A stretch of DNA of 64,000 bases from Pantoea piersonii. Its GTDB lineage: Bacteria > Pseudomonadota > Gammaproteobacteria > Enterobacterales > Enterobacteriaceae. Where the stretch lies: positions 208,023-272,022 of the forward strand of contig NZ_RARB01000003.1 in the NCBI RefSeq assembly GCF_003612015.1, read 5' to 3'. The translations under genes were made by a program, and so were the position numbers. Positions within the stretch are counted from its first letter, which is position 1, and every line of letters begins with the position of its first letter. Shown one piece after another: positions 36,756-44,632 of the stretch. The notes under the pieces are model-generated. The model had not been told where the DNA came from. It worked only from the letters and a program-made list of their open reading frames with translations, and did no database searches.

Positions 36756-37547
36756 TTATTTCGCGTGCCAGTAAGCGACGGCGCGCACAAAGGTACCATC
36801 CAGGCCGCGGCGCTCGACAAAGTAGTCGCCGAGCGCTTTCGCGAAGTCGCCTTCGCCGGTCAGCCAGATAAAGTAATCTGACGACGGAACGGCGATGTTA
36901 TCCAGCGCGGCGATGAGCGCGTCGAGTTTATTCGCCTCTGCCGCGCCGCTACCAAGCCAGTGGGCATTCACCCCGCTCAGATCCGGCAGATAGTCGCGCC
37001 CGGTCGCTTCATCTACGCAGGCGAACAGATGCAGCTCCTGCGCCTCGATAGTCGCCTGACGGCGCTTAAAGGCAGGCAGGCCGGTTTCATCGCAGACATA
37101 GAGCTGAAAACCGTAGTCGGTCGGTACCACCAGCGAGCCGCGCGGGCCGCCCATAATGAGCCGATCGCCCTCTTTCGCCTGCTGCGCCCAGTTGCTGGCG
37201 ACGCCGCCGTCGTGGATGTAAAAATCGAGCGTTAGCAACGCTTCGCCGTCAAAGGCGAGCGGCGTATAGTCGCGCGCTGGCGGACGCGCCCCATTCGGCC
37301 AGACGATGCCTTCATCGGTCATCTGCGGCAACTGCAGCGCGTCGTCACTGTTCTGCGGGAAAAAGAGCTTGATATGGTCGTCAAAGCCCGGCGAATTAAA
37401 GCCTGCCAGATCGCTGCCGTGAAAGGTGACGCGCCAGAATTCACCCGCAACCAGCGTTTTGCTGGCGACGGTGATATGGCGAAAACGCAGCTCGTTGCGC
37501 ACGCGCTGCGGCGCGCGGCTTCGGGACGCTCTGTTGTCGGAATGCAT
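36756..37547 (-). CDS. yqjH: YqjH-like NADPH-dependent ferric-siderophore reductase
   Basis: Siderophore-interacting protein (FAD-binding plus SIP domains, 263 residues) that reduces ferric chelates with NADPH to release iron in the cytosol. The FAD motif is ARDYTPLAF, the phosphate-binding part RLIMGGPRGSLVVP, and the C-terminal NADPH-side region YFIWLTGEGDFAKAL. AAGGAGA precedes the start. A Fur-box-like sequence lies 64 bases upstream, in agreement with iron control in E. coli. Confidence 0.92.
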   Translation of the reverse strand: MHSDNRASRSRAPQRVRNELRFRHITVASKTLVAGEFWRVTFHGSDLAGFNSPGFDDHIKLFFPQNSDDALQLPQMTDEGIVWPNGARPPARDYTPLAFDGEALLTLDFYIHDGGVASNWAQQAKEGDRLIMGGPRGSLVVPTDYGFQLYVCDETGLPAFKRRQATIEAQELHLFACVDEATGRDYLPDLSGVNAHWLGSGAAEANKLDALIAALDNIAVPSSDYFIWLTGEGDFAKALGDYFVERRGLDGTFVRAVAYWHAK

Positions 37548-37610
37548 AGGTTCTCCTTTTACGAAGCCGGTCAGCGTCGCCGGCTGCGGACGTCAATGCG
37601 TAAGAATGTC

Positions 37611-37629
37611 AGAAATGATTCTCATTTGA
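37611..37629. promoter_or_regulatory. Fur-box-like site upstream of yqjH
   Basis: AGAAATGATTCTCATTTGA contains the dyad AATGA-TTC-TCATT and matches 11 of 19 positions of the Fur consensus. An 8-base palindrome GATATATC (37648-37655), possibly for YqjI, lies just beyond. Confidence 0.55.
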
Positions 37630-37776
37630 GAGGCTCAGATTACTCATGATATATCTTAGGCGCAAGGATCGATTGTGCTATTTCCGCGCAGCCGAACAGG
37701 CGCACAGGCCAGCGCCTGCACGCGTTAAGGAGAAAGGGTAAAGCGAAGGCGCGCGCTGAACCGGCGCGCGCAACGA

Positions 37777-37980
37777 TCAGACGTTGTCGTTTAAGGTATC
37801 TGAGCTGAAGTGCTTCTGCGATTGCTGCGGCAGCGCGTTGTCGCCCTGGATTTCGTGCTGGGTCGGCTGGGCGTGCGGATGCAGGCCAGCAGGCGGCGTA
37901 AAGGGTTCAGCCATCTGGGCGCCGGCAAAAAGCGGCAAAGCAGCAAGCGCCGTAGTAAGTAACAGCGAAGAAAGTTTCAT
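37777..37980 (-). CDS. Small predicted periplasmic protein
   Basis: Protein of 67 residues with a clear signal peptide (MKLSSLLLTTALAALPLFAG, cleavage near AQMAEP) and a short, polar, His/Gln/Pro-rich mature part. I do not recognise a family with confidence. It lies 183 bases downstream of a Rob/MarA-type regulator gene on the same strand, a position reminiscent of MarB next to marA, but sequence similarity to MarB is weak. An exported stress accessory protein is a guess. Confidence 0.6.
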   Translation of the reverse strand: MKLSSLLLTTALAALPLFAGAQMAEPFTPPAGLHPHAQPTQHEIQGDNALPQQSQKHFSSDTLNDNV

Positions 37981-38163
37981 GGTTGTCGTCGTTTTATATC
38001 TGGTTCGGAAAGAACCTGAAAGGCAGATGAATATCCAGTCCGGCCAGCCTTATGCACGATATCCGCATGGCTTCCGGGTTAAGACAGGAATTTTACGCCA
38101 GAAAGCGCATCTGTTTTATAGAATCGTGCGGTTTATCACGTTTCACCGCACGAAAAGCCGCTG

Positions 38164-39027
38164 TCAGCACTGGGTGACAGGCACAGAGAAGAGGCCGACC
38201 AGCGCATCGGGGGTGGAGGCCTTCATATCCAGCCGCAGCAGATCTTTTCCCTGACGGCGCGCGACGCCCAGCGCAGGCAGATGCACATAGTAAAGATCGG
38301 CGATAAAGCGCGTGAGCTGCTCCGGCGAGCCTTGCCAGGGGATGGTGGCGTAAAGGCCGCGCGCCGACGTCCAGTTGACGATATTCGGTCCCAGGATATC
38401 GGCGTGCTGGCTCTCCAGCGCCTGGAACAGGCTGATATGCTGCTGTTCCGCCGAGTTGCCGGGGCCATACTGAAAGCCGAGCCAGCCGCGATCGACCTGC
38501 TGCCCAGCCAGACGAACAAAGTTGCGCGCCTGCTGCGCGACGGTCTGCGCATGGTCGCGCACGTAGTCGCCGAATTTACACTCCCACTCGATCAGCTCGC
38601 CGCGCAGCTGCAGCTCATCGCGCTCTACCAGCTGCGCCTGCATCATTTCGCCGTGAATGGAGATAGGCCCGTGGAAGCTTTTCAGCTGCAGGTCGGGCAC
38701 GCGGCGGAAAGCACCTGGCGTGAGGGAGAAATGGTTCTTGAAGACGCGGGTGAAGTTCTGCTGGTTATCAAAACCAAAACGCACCGCGATATCGATTAGC
38801 GGCATGCGGGTCAGACGCAGCGCCATAGCGGACATCGTCAGGCGACGCTTGCGCGTATAGGCCGCCAGCGTCTGGCCGGTCATCTCTTTGAACATGCGCT
38901 GCATGTGCCATTTGGAGTAGCCGGATTTCAGGGTAATCAGATCGATATTAAGATCGTCGGTCAGATTCGCCTCAATCCAGTCCACCAGATCGCTGATGTA
39001 CTGTTTTTTTACGTTCAGGCTGAGCAT
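38164..39027 (-). CDS. Rob-like AraC/XylS-family regulator with GyrI-like C-terminal domain
   Basis: Regulator of 287 residues. The AraC HTH pair is at the N-terminus (DLVDWIEANLTDDLNIDLIT, then GYSKWHMQRMFKEMTGQTLA and DIAVRFGFDNQQNFTRVFKN), followed by a C-terminal GyrI-like ligand-binding domain ending QGKDLLRLDMKA. This is the E. coli Rob architecture and length (289). It differs enough from Rob to be a paralogue in the SoxS/MarA/Rob group; multidrug or stress control is inferred. The start at 39027 is preferred, because upstream codons encode no conserved domain. Confidence 0.87.
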   Translation of the reverse strand: MLSLNVKKQYISDLVDWIEANLTDDLNIDLITLKSGYSKWHMQRMFKEMTGQTLAAYTRKRRLTMSAMALRLTRMPLIDIAVRFGFDNQQNFTRVFKNHFSLTPGAFRRVPDLQLKSFHGPISIHGEMMQAQLVERDELQLRGELIEWECKFGDYVRDHAQTVAQQARNFVRLAGQQVDRGWLGFQYGPGNSAEQQHISLFQALESQHADILGPNIVNWTSARGLYATIPWQGSPEQLTRFIADLYYVHLPALGVARRQGKDLLRLDMKASTPDALVGLFSVPVTQC

Positions 39028-39197
39028 TTCTGTGAAGATCGTAGAAAGTAGTGCGAGATTAGTCACATAATCATAACAAAAACGTCTTACGCATGTAAGA
39101 AAGGGTAAAGAAAGCGCAAGCAAAGCGGCGGTAAAAGGCATTTAATGTTTAGCCTGTCAGGGGAGAGGCTAAGAAATGAAACGCCGAGAGCATCAAC

Positions 39198-39452
39198 AGA
39201 AGAGCAAAGCGTCCCGCGAAGAGCTGTTTGAAACAATATGGCACTCGCCCCACGCCTGAAACGCTAATGACGTGGGCAGAAGAGCAAAGCCCCCGCAACA
39301 AAACTGTTTAAAACAAAGTCGCAATCGCACCCATGTCTGAAACGCTAATGGCATGGGCAGAAGAGCAAAGCCCCCGCAACAAAACTGTTTAAAACAAAGT
39401 CGCAATCGCACCCGTGTCTGAAACGCTAATGGCATGGGCAGAAGAGCAAAGC
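39198..39452. repeat. Three tandem copies of an 80/81-base hairpin repeat plus partial fourth
   Basis: AGAAGAGCAAAGC recurs at 39198, 39278, 39359 and 39440. Copies 2 and 3 are almost identical; copy 1 is diverged. In each, a 6-bp stem forms: CCCACG/CGTGGG (39249-39254 with 39271-39276), CCCATG/CATGGG (39330-39335 with 39352-39357), and CCCGTG/CATGGG (39411-39416 with 39433-39438). The stem bases change in matched fashion, pointing to structure conservation. Confidence 0.9.
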
Positions 39453-39454
39453 GT

Positions 39455-39476
39455 CCCGCGACAGGGATGTCGCGGG
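39455..39476. repeat. Perfect 9-bp hairpin ending the repeat array
   Basis: CCCGCGACA and TGTCGCGGG pair around GGGA, directly after the last AGAAGAGCAAAGC copy. Confidence 0.8.
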
Positions 39477-39557
39477 CCGAGCGAGCATGGATGCCTTGAG
39501 CGACTTTGCGATCGGCCCATGCCATTGGCGTCAGCACCGGCCCTGCCCCAGCACCGG

Positions 39558-39602
39558 CCCTTGCCCTTGCCCTTGCCCTTGCCCTTGCCCTTGCCCTTGC
39601 CC
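39558..39602. repeat. Hexanucleotide microsatellite, seven CCCTTG units
   Basis: Seven perfect CCCTTG units (39558-39599) followed by CCC, preceded by a diverged duplicate of CAGCACCGGCCC. It is in noncoding DNA just beyond the terminator of the oxidase operon. Confidence 0.9.
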
Positions 39603-39611
39603 ATATAAAGG

Positions 39612-39640
39612 CATAAAAAAAGGCTGGCAACGCCAGCCTT
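39612..39640 (-). terminator. Intrinsic terminator of the cioAB operon
   Basis: On the minus strand AAGGCTGGC-GTT-GCCAGCCTT followed by TTTTTT, 18 bases after the DUF2474 stop. Confidence 0.9.
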
Positions 39641-39657
39641 TATATCAACCAAAACTG

Positions 39658-39825
39658 TTAGTGACTTCGCATACCTGCTGCGGTCATCATCATCCGGAAC
39701 AGCATGGCCACGACACCGAGCGCCAGCACGCTTGCTCCATAGATCACCACCAGCCACAGAATGCGTTTCCACAACGGGGCTTTGGCTTCATTGTGGTTTT
39801 TCATGCTGTCGACTTCGGTTCGCAT
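39658..39825 (-). CDS. DUF2474 small membrane subunit of the bd-type oxidase
   Basis: Small protein of 55 residues with one hydrophobic helix (PLWKRILWLVVIYGASVLAL) flanked by charged ends, fitting DUF2474, a family found after CydB-type genes. By analogy to CydX it may stabilise the oxidase. The start at 39825 has AAGGA 10 bases upstream and lies one base after the cioB stop; an internal ATG at 39804 would give 48 residues, also in the family range. It is followed by a strong terminator. Confidence 0.85.
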   Translation of the reverse strand: MRTEVDSMKNHNEAKAPLWKRILWLVVIYGASVLALGVVAMLFRMMMTAAGMRSH

Positions 39826-39826
39826 A

Positions 39827-40831
39827 TCAATGGTATCCTTCGTCTGCTTTGACTTTCCCGCGGAACACGTAGTAGCTCCAGAAGGTGTAGCCAAGAATCA
39901 TCGGAATAATCAACAAACTGCCCACCAGCATAAAGGCCTGGCTAATCGCCGGAGACGCTGCCTGCCAGATCGTAACGGAAGGCGGAATGATATTCGGCCA
40001 TACGCTAATGCCAAGACCGGAAAAGCCGAGGAAAATCAGCGCCAGCGTCAGCAGGAACGGCGAATAGTGCGCCTCGCGCTTAATGGCGCGAATAATGCCC
40101 CACGAGCAGAGCAGCACCAGCACCGGTACCGGCAGGAACCAGTAAAGGTTCGGACGGGTAAACCAGCGCTGCGCGATAGCGTCATGGCTGAACGGCGTCC
40201 ACAGGCTGATAATGCCGACCACTACCAGCAGCGCGATCACCAGCGGCGTCGCCAGCGCAGACATCTTACGATGCAGCTCATGCTCGGTTTTCATAATCAG
40301 CCAGGTACAGCCCAGCAGCGCATAGGCGATAACCAGACCCACGCCGCAGAACAGCGGGAACGGCGCCAGCCAGTCCATTGCGGAACCGCTGAAATGACGA
40401 CCTGTTACCTGAATGCCGTCAAGCATCGCGCCAACCGCCACGCCCTGGCTGAAGGTCGCCAGAATAGAGCCCGCCACGAAAGACTTGTCCCAAAACGCGC
40501 GGTGCGTTTCGGTCGCCTTAAAGCGGAACTCAAAGGCGACGCCGCGGAAGATCAGGCCAATCAGCATCGCCGTCAGCGGAATAGAGAGCGCATCGGCGAT
40601 CACGGAATAAGCCAGCGGGAAAGCGCCATACAGACCCGCGCCGCCCAGCACCAGCCAGGTCTCGTTGCCATCCCATACCGGCGCGACGGTGTTAACCATC
40701 ATGTCGCGCTCGACCGCATCCTTATTAAAGGGGAACAGCAGCCCGATACCGAGATCGAAACCGTCCATGACGATATACATCAGGGTGGCGAAAACAATAA
40801 TCGCGAACCAGATAATGGAAAAATCGATCAT
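39827..40831 (-). CDS. cioB: Cytochrome bd-type quinol oxidase subunit II (CioB/CydB)
   Basis: Inner-membrane subunit II of 334 residues with about eight or nine helices. MDGFDLGIGLLFPF and APVWDGNETWLVLGG are universal CydB signatures. At 334 residues it is shorter than E. coli CydB (379), the size of the CioB class. It lies one base after cioA and one base before the DUF2474 gene. Confidence 0.93.
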   Translation of the reverse strand: MIDFSIIWFAIIVFATLMYIVMDGFDLGIGLLFPFNKDAVERDMMVNTVAPVWDGNETWLVLGGAGLYGAFPLAYSVIADALSIPLTAMLIGLIFRGVAFEFRFKATETHRAFWDKSFVAGSILATFSQGVAVGAMLDGIQVTGRHFSGSAMDWLAPFPLFCGVGLVIAYALLGCTWLIMKTEHELHRKMSALATPLVIALLVVVGIISLWTPFSHDAIAQRWFTRPNLYWFLPVPVLVLLCSWGIIRAIKREAHYSPFLLTLALIFLGFSGLGISVWPNIIPPSVTIWQAASPAISQAFMLVGSLLIIPMILGYTFWSYYVFRGKVKADEGYH

Positions 40832-40832
40832 C

Positions 40833-42257
40833 TTATTTTCCCTCCTGCGGATCGTTCAGACTTTCATGTGCCGCAGAGAGCGGACGAGCCGGAGTTTTGC
40901 CATGGCCTGGACCGCCGTGACGCACATCCTTGCCTTCGCCGGTGAGCGGGCCTTTCTTAATCAGACGGATCATATAGATATAACCTACGCCAAACACCGC
41001 GGAGTAAACCAGGATAAAGGCCAGCAGGCTGATGCTCATATGCAGATCGCCATGACCAGACACCGCATCAATGGTGCGCTGCACGCCGTAAACGACCCAG
41101 GGCTGACGACCAATTTCCGTCGTGAACCAGCCCGCCAGCAGTGCGATCAGACCAGAAGGCCCCATCAGCAAGGCAAACCACAGGAACGGACGCGACTGAT
41201 AAAGACGCCCTTTATAACGCAGCCACAGGCTGACCACGCCAAGCGTAATCATCAACAGCCCCATCGCCACCATCACGCGGAATGACCAGAAGATGATCAG
41301 CGAGTTAGGACGATCCTCTTTCGGGAACGTCTTCAGCGCTGGCACCTGCTTATCCAGGCTGTGCGTCAGAATCAGGCTGCCGAGGTAAGGGATCTCCACC
41401 GCATATTTGGTGCGTTCTTCATCCATATCCGGGATACCGAACAGGATCAGCGGCGTCGCTTCGCCCGGCGGGTTTTCCCAGTGTCCCTCAATCGCGGCGA
41501 TCTTCGCTGGCTGATGCTCAAGGGTGTTCAGACCGTGCGCATCGCCAATCATCGCCTGAATCGGCGCGACGATCAGCGCCATCCACAGCGCCATAGAGAA
41601 CATCTTGCGGATAGCCGGGTTATCGTTGCCGCGCAGCAGATGCCATGCGCCGGACGCGCCGACAAAGAAGGCGCTGGCAAGGAAGGCGGCGACCGACATA
41701 TGGAACAGACGGTAGGGGAACGACGGGTTGAAGATAATTTTCAGCCAGTCCTGCGGCACCACAATCCCGTTCTGGATCAGATAGCCCTGCGGCGTATGCA
41801 TCCAGCTGTTAGAGGCGAGGATCCAGAACGTAGAGATCAGGGTGCCCAGCGCCACCATACAGGTCGCGAAGAAGTGCAGCCCCGGTCCGACGCGGTTCCA
41901 GCCGAACAGCATCACACCGAGGAAGCCCGCTTCCAGGAAGAATGCGGTCAGGACTTCATAAGTGAGCAGCGGACCGGTAATACTGCCCGCGAACTGCGAG
42001 AAGCCGCTCCAGTTGGTGCCGAACTGATAGGCCATCACCAGACCTGATACCACACCCATACCAAAGTTAACGGCAAAGACTTTGGACCAGAAGTGATAGA
42101 GATCGCGGTAGGTTTCGTTACGGCTTTTCAGCCACATGCCTTCGAGCACTGCCAGAAAGCTGGCGAGGCCGATGGTAATGGCGGGAAAAAGGATATGAAA
42201 GGAGACAGTAAACGCGAACTGTATCCTGGCCAGGTGAAAGGCGTCTAATCCGAACAT
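40833..42257 (-). CDS. cioA: Cytochrome bd-type quinol oxidase subunit I, short Q-loop (CioA class)
   Basis: Subunit I of 474 residues, reducing O2 to water with quinol. Heme ligand H21 (FTVSFHILFPAITIG), the second His in YRLFHMSVAAFLA, and the GRQPW motif are present. The quinol loop is short compared with E. coli CydA (522 residues), which defines the CioA / cyanide-insensitive-oxidase class. Cyanide tolerance is a family trait, not shown by the sequence. The 840 bases upstream hold a perfect hairpin and a CRP-like site. Confidence 0.93.
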   Translation of the reverse strand: MFGLDAFHLARIQFAFTVSFHILFPAITIGLASFLAVLEGMWLKSRNETYRDLYHFWSKVFAVNFGMGVVSGLVMAYQFGTNWSGFSQFAGSITGPLLTYEVLTAFFLEAGFLGVMLFGWNRVGPGLHFFATCMVALGTLISTFWILASNSWMHTPQGYLIQNGIVVPQDWLKIIFNPSFPYRLFHMSVAAFLASAFFVGASGAWHLLRGNDNPAIRKMFSMALWMALIVAPIQAMIGDAHGLNTLEHQPAKIAAIEGHWENPPGEATPLILFGIPDMDEERTKYAVEIPYLGSLILTHSLDKQVPALKTFPKEDRPNSLIIFWSFRVMVAMGLLMITLGVVSLWLRYKGRLYQSRPFLWFALLMGPSGLIALLAGWFTTEIGRQPWVVYGVQRTIDAVSGHGDLHMSISLLAFILVYSAVFGVGYIYMIRLIKKGPLTGEGKDVRHGGPGHGKTPARPLSAAHESLNDPQEGK

Positions 42258-42311
42258 TGCTTACCTCGTTGCCACATATAACACCATATATTTACTTATA
42301 GTTAACAACCA

Positions 42312-42341
42312 AAGCACAGCGTTAATATTTACGCTGTGCTT
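42312..42341 (-). promoter_or_regulatory. Perfect 10-bp hairpin in the cioA leader
   Basis: AAGCACAGCG and CGCTGTGCTT pair perfectly around a 10-base AT-only loop, 55 bases before the cioA start. It is either a protein-binding dyad or an RNA hairpin in the 5' leader. Confidence 0.7.
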
Positions 42342-42542
42342 AAGCCTATTGCTGACGCGAATTTATAGGAACTCGCGCCTGACAAACAGAAACAGTCTGG
42401 GATGCGAAAACTATAACAGCGTTTTTTGATTTTGGTCATTGTTTTTGTCCGTAATTACCTATTTTAACGCAAGGTTTTAGGTTAATTCACAGGCTTTAAT
42501 GTGACATCTTTGTTATTTATTGTTGCGTGATTATGTGAGGGG

Positions 42543-42558
42543 AGTGACGAAAGTCACA
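42543..42558. promoter_or_regulatory. CRP-like site upstream of cioA
   Basis: AGTGA-CGAAAG-TCACA matches the CRP consensus TGTGA-N6-TCACA at 9 of 10 positions, about 290 bases upstream of cioA. Confidence 0.55.
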
Positions 42559-43099
42559 TAGCAATTCTTTACATACGCAACGCCATGTTTTGGCGTGTTA
42601 TTTTCCCTATACCCACAGCAGAAAAACGGGCAATTCTTTAGTTTAGTACAGGCCTTAATTAATGCAAATTAAGCATTTAGGCCCTTAAGAACCCCTTTTA
42701 AGGCGTTACGTTTAAAAAGCGTGATTTATGACACACAGCCATTATTCGCTATTCCGTCACGCTTAATTAATCCGTCACAAAAAGATGAGATAAAGTTGTT
42801 AATAAAAATCTAACATGGCGCAGCGGTAATAACCGATGCAGCGACGCTTTTTATTCAGGCGGATATTGGCGCGCCTCGTTTTGGCCGCTTGCTTTTCGCT
42901 TTTTTGTTTAGCGCCTGCTGGTACGACGCTGAATGAGAGCCGGGGGAACAGAACCTCTGGATCCCTTCTCGCGCGGGCCTCTGTTTTGATAAGGATGTAA
43001 AGCCGCGCCGCGAAAGCGAAGCGGTAAAGCCCGCCGGGAAAGCAGGCTGCAGGGGATGAGGCCGATTCAGAATGCGCGCTGTAGCGTAACGGCGCGCCG

Positions 43100-43471
43100 T
43101 CAGGCTTTCTCGCGCTGCGCCAGAATACGGTTCACGTTAAGTTCCAGCCAGTCCGCGAGGCCGACCACCTGCCCTTCCAGCTCGCGACCAAGCGGCGTCA
43201 GACGATATTCCACATGCGGCGGCACGACATTGTAGGCGATGCGCTCGACGAACCCGTCCTCCTCCATGTGGCGCAGCGTCTGCGCCAGCATACGTTCGCT
43301 GATGCCACCAACGGCGCGGCGTAGCTCGCTGAAGCGCAGCCTGTCGTTACGCAATGCGAGGAAAATCAGCACGCTCCAGCGGCTGGTGACCCGTTTAAGC
43401 ACCTCGCGCGACGGACAGTTAACGTTTAACAGCTCACCGCGGCTAAATTTTTCACTTATTTTTTCAGACAT
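43100..43471 (-). CDS. HxlR-family repressor (YtfH/QorR-like)
   Basis: Winged-helix HxlR regulator of 123 residues: CPSREVLKRVTSRWSVLIFL, ELRRAVGGISERMLAQTLRH and VPPHVEYRLTPLGREL are the family signature, with the single conserved Cys (C19 in NVNCPSREV) that in quinone/aldehyde-sensing members is the redox sensor. It is divergent from the quinone reductase gene across 102 bases that contain a perfect palindrome, so it very probably represses it. Confidence 0.93.
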   Translation of the reverse strand: MSEKISEKFSRGELLNVNCPSREVLKRVTSRWSVLIFLALRNDRLRFSELRRAVGGISERMLAQTLRHMEEDGFVERIAYNVVPPHVEYRLTPLGRELEGQVVGLADWLELNVNRILAQREKA

Positions 43472-43501
43472 TTAACTTGTTTCTTCCAAACTAACAAAGT
43501 T

Positions 43502-43513
43502 GTAAGTACTTAC
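43502..43513. promoter_or_regulatory. HxlR operator candidate
   Basis: Perfect 12-base palindrome GTAAGTACTTAC, flanked by imperfect CTAAC ... GTTAG arms, midway between the divergent HxlR and qorB starts. Confidence 0.65.
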
Positions 43514-43573
43514 GAAAAGTTAGCCTTTATCCTACTCTGGCTTTCGACAACCACAAATACCAGGGAGCGAAAA

Positions 43574-44428
43574 ATGATTGCAGTAACAGGCGCAACCGGC
43601 CAGCTAGGCCGTCTGGTCATTGAAGCATTACTGAAAAAAGTGCCGGCGGAGCAAATCATCGCCGCCGTGCGATCGCCGGAAAAAGCCGCCGATCTGGCGG
43701 CAAAGGGCGTAACGGTGCGTAAAGCGGACTACAGCCAGCCCGAGACCCTGATGTCAGCCCTGTCCGGCGTGGATAAGCTGCTGCTGATCTCCGGCAGCGA
43801 GGTGGGCCAGCGCGAAGCGCAGCATCAGGCGGTCATTAACGCAGCCAAGTCGGCCAGCGTAAAATTTATCGCCTATACCAGCCTGCTGCATGCGGACAGC
43901 TCGCCGCTGGGCCTTGGCGTCGAACACCGCGCCACCGAGGCGCTGCTGCAGGCGTCTGGCATTCCTTTCGCGCTGCTGCGCAACGGCTGGTACACCGAAA
44001 ACTATGCGGCCAGCATCGCCCCTGCCCTGACGCACCACGCGTTTATCGGATCGGCTGGCGAGGGACGTATCGCCTCGGCGGCGCGTCGGGATTACGCCGA
44101 TGCCGCGGCAGAGGTCATTAGCCGCGACGATCAGGCAGGCAAAATTTATGAGCTGGCGGGCGACGACAGCTACACCCTGGCGGAGTTCGCCGCTGAAATT
44201 GCGCGTCAGTCCGGCGAGCAGGTGGACTATGTCAATCTTTCCCCCGCCGAGTTCGCCGCCGCGCTCAAAGGCGCCGGTTTGCCGGATGGCCTGGCGGAGA
44301 TGCTGGCGGATTCCGACAAGGGCGCGTCGCAGGGCGGCCTGTTTGATGACTCCCGCAGCCTGAGCAAACTGATCGGGCGCGCTACCACACCCTGGCAAGA
44401 GGTGATTAAGGCGACGCTGGCGAAATAA
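43574..44428 (+). CDS. qorB: NAD(P)H:quinone oxidoreductase (QorB/YtfG)
   Basis: NmrA-like atypical short-chain reductase of 284 residues that reduces quinones with NADPH. The cofactor motif is IAVTGATGQLGRLVIEALL at the N-terminus; AAVRSPEKAADLAAKG, FIAYTSLLHAD and LLRNGWYTENYA follow as in E. coli QorB. GGGAGCGA precedes the ATG. It pairs with the divergent HxlR regulator, as ytfG-ytfH does in E. coli. Confidence 0.94.
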   Translation: MIAVTGATGQLGRLVIEALLKKVPAEQIIAAVRSPEKAADLAAKGVTVRKADYSQPETLMSALSGVDKLLLISGSEVGQREAQHQAVINAAKSASVKFIAYTSLLHADSSPLGLGVEHRATEALLQASGIPFALLRNGWYTENYAASIAPALTHHAFIGSAGEGRIASAARRDYADAAAEVISRDDQAGKIYELAGDDSYTLAEFAAEIARQSGEQVDYVNLSPAEFAAALKGAGLPDGLAEMLADSDKGASQGGLFDDSRSLSKLIGRATTPWQEVIKATLAK

Positions 44429-44632
44429 GCCCAAGGCGGGCGCCTGGCGGCCTTCCCCGCCTGTCGCGCTCCCTCGCTGTCTGCCCCGCGCAGCACAGGG
44501 AGCGTAGGCTGCGGGAAAGCTCTCAGGGTACATTGCACAGCGAATCGCTTCTGGTTGCCGCTGCACGACGCAACAGCGCCGTAGCCTTGCGGCAAGCAGG
44601 CGATCGAACTGATCAATGATTAAGAGGGTGCT

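Larger units (their letters stand above)
42258..43099. other. Long AT-rich regulatory region upstream of cioA
   Basis: No gene is visible in these 842 bases. The half nearest cioA (42,260-42,850) is markedly AT-rich and holds a hairpin, a CRP-like dyad and several GTTAAT runs resembling ArcA half sites. The half near 42,860-43,090 is GC-rich and resembles other intergenic filler of this genome. Confidence 0.6.

Noticed and set aside
39193..39630. 145-codon minus-strand frame with Arg-Ala and 27-residue repeats
   Set aside because: It arises from the microsatellite and the 81-base repeats, begins inside a terminator and the first repeat is 80 rather than 81 bases; a real protein is unlikely.
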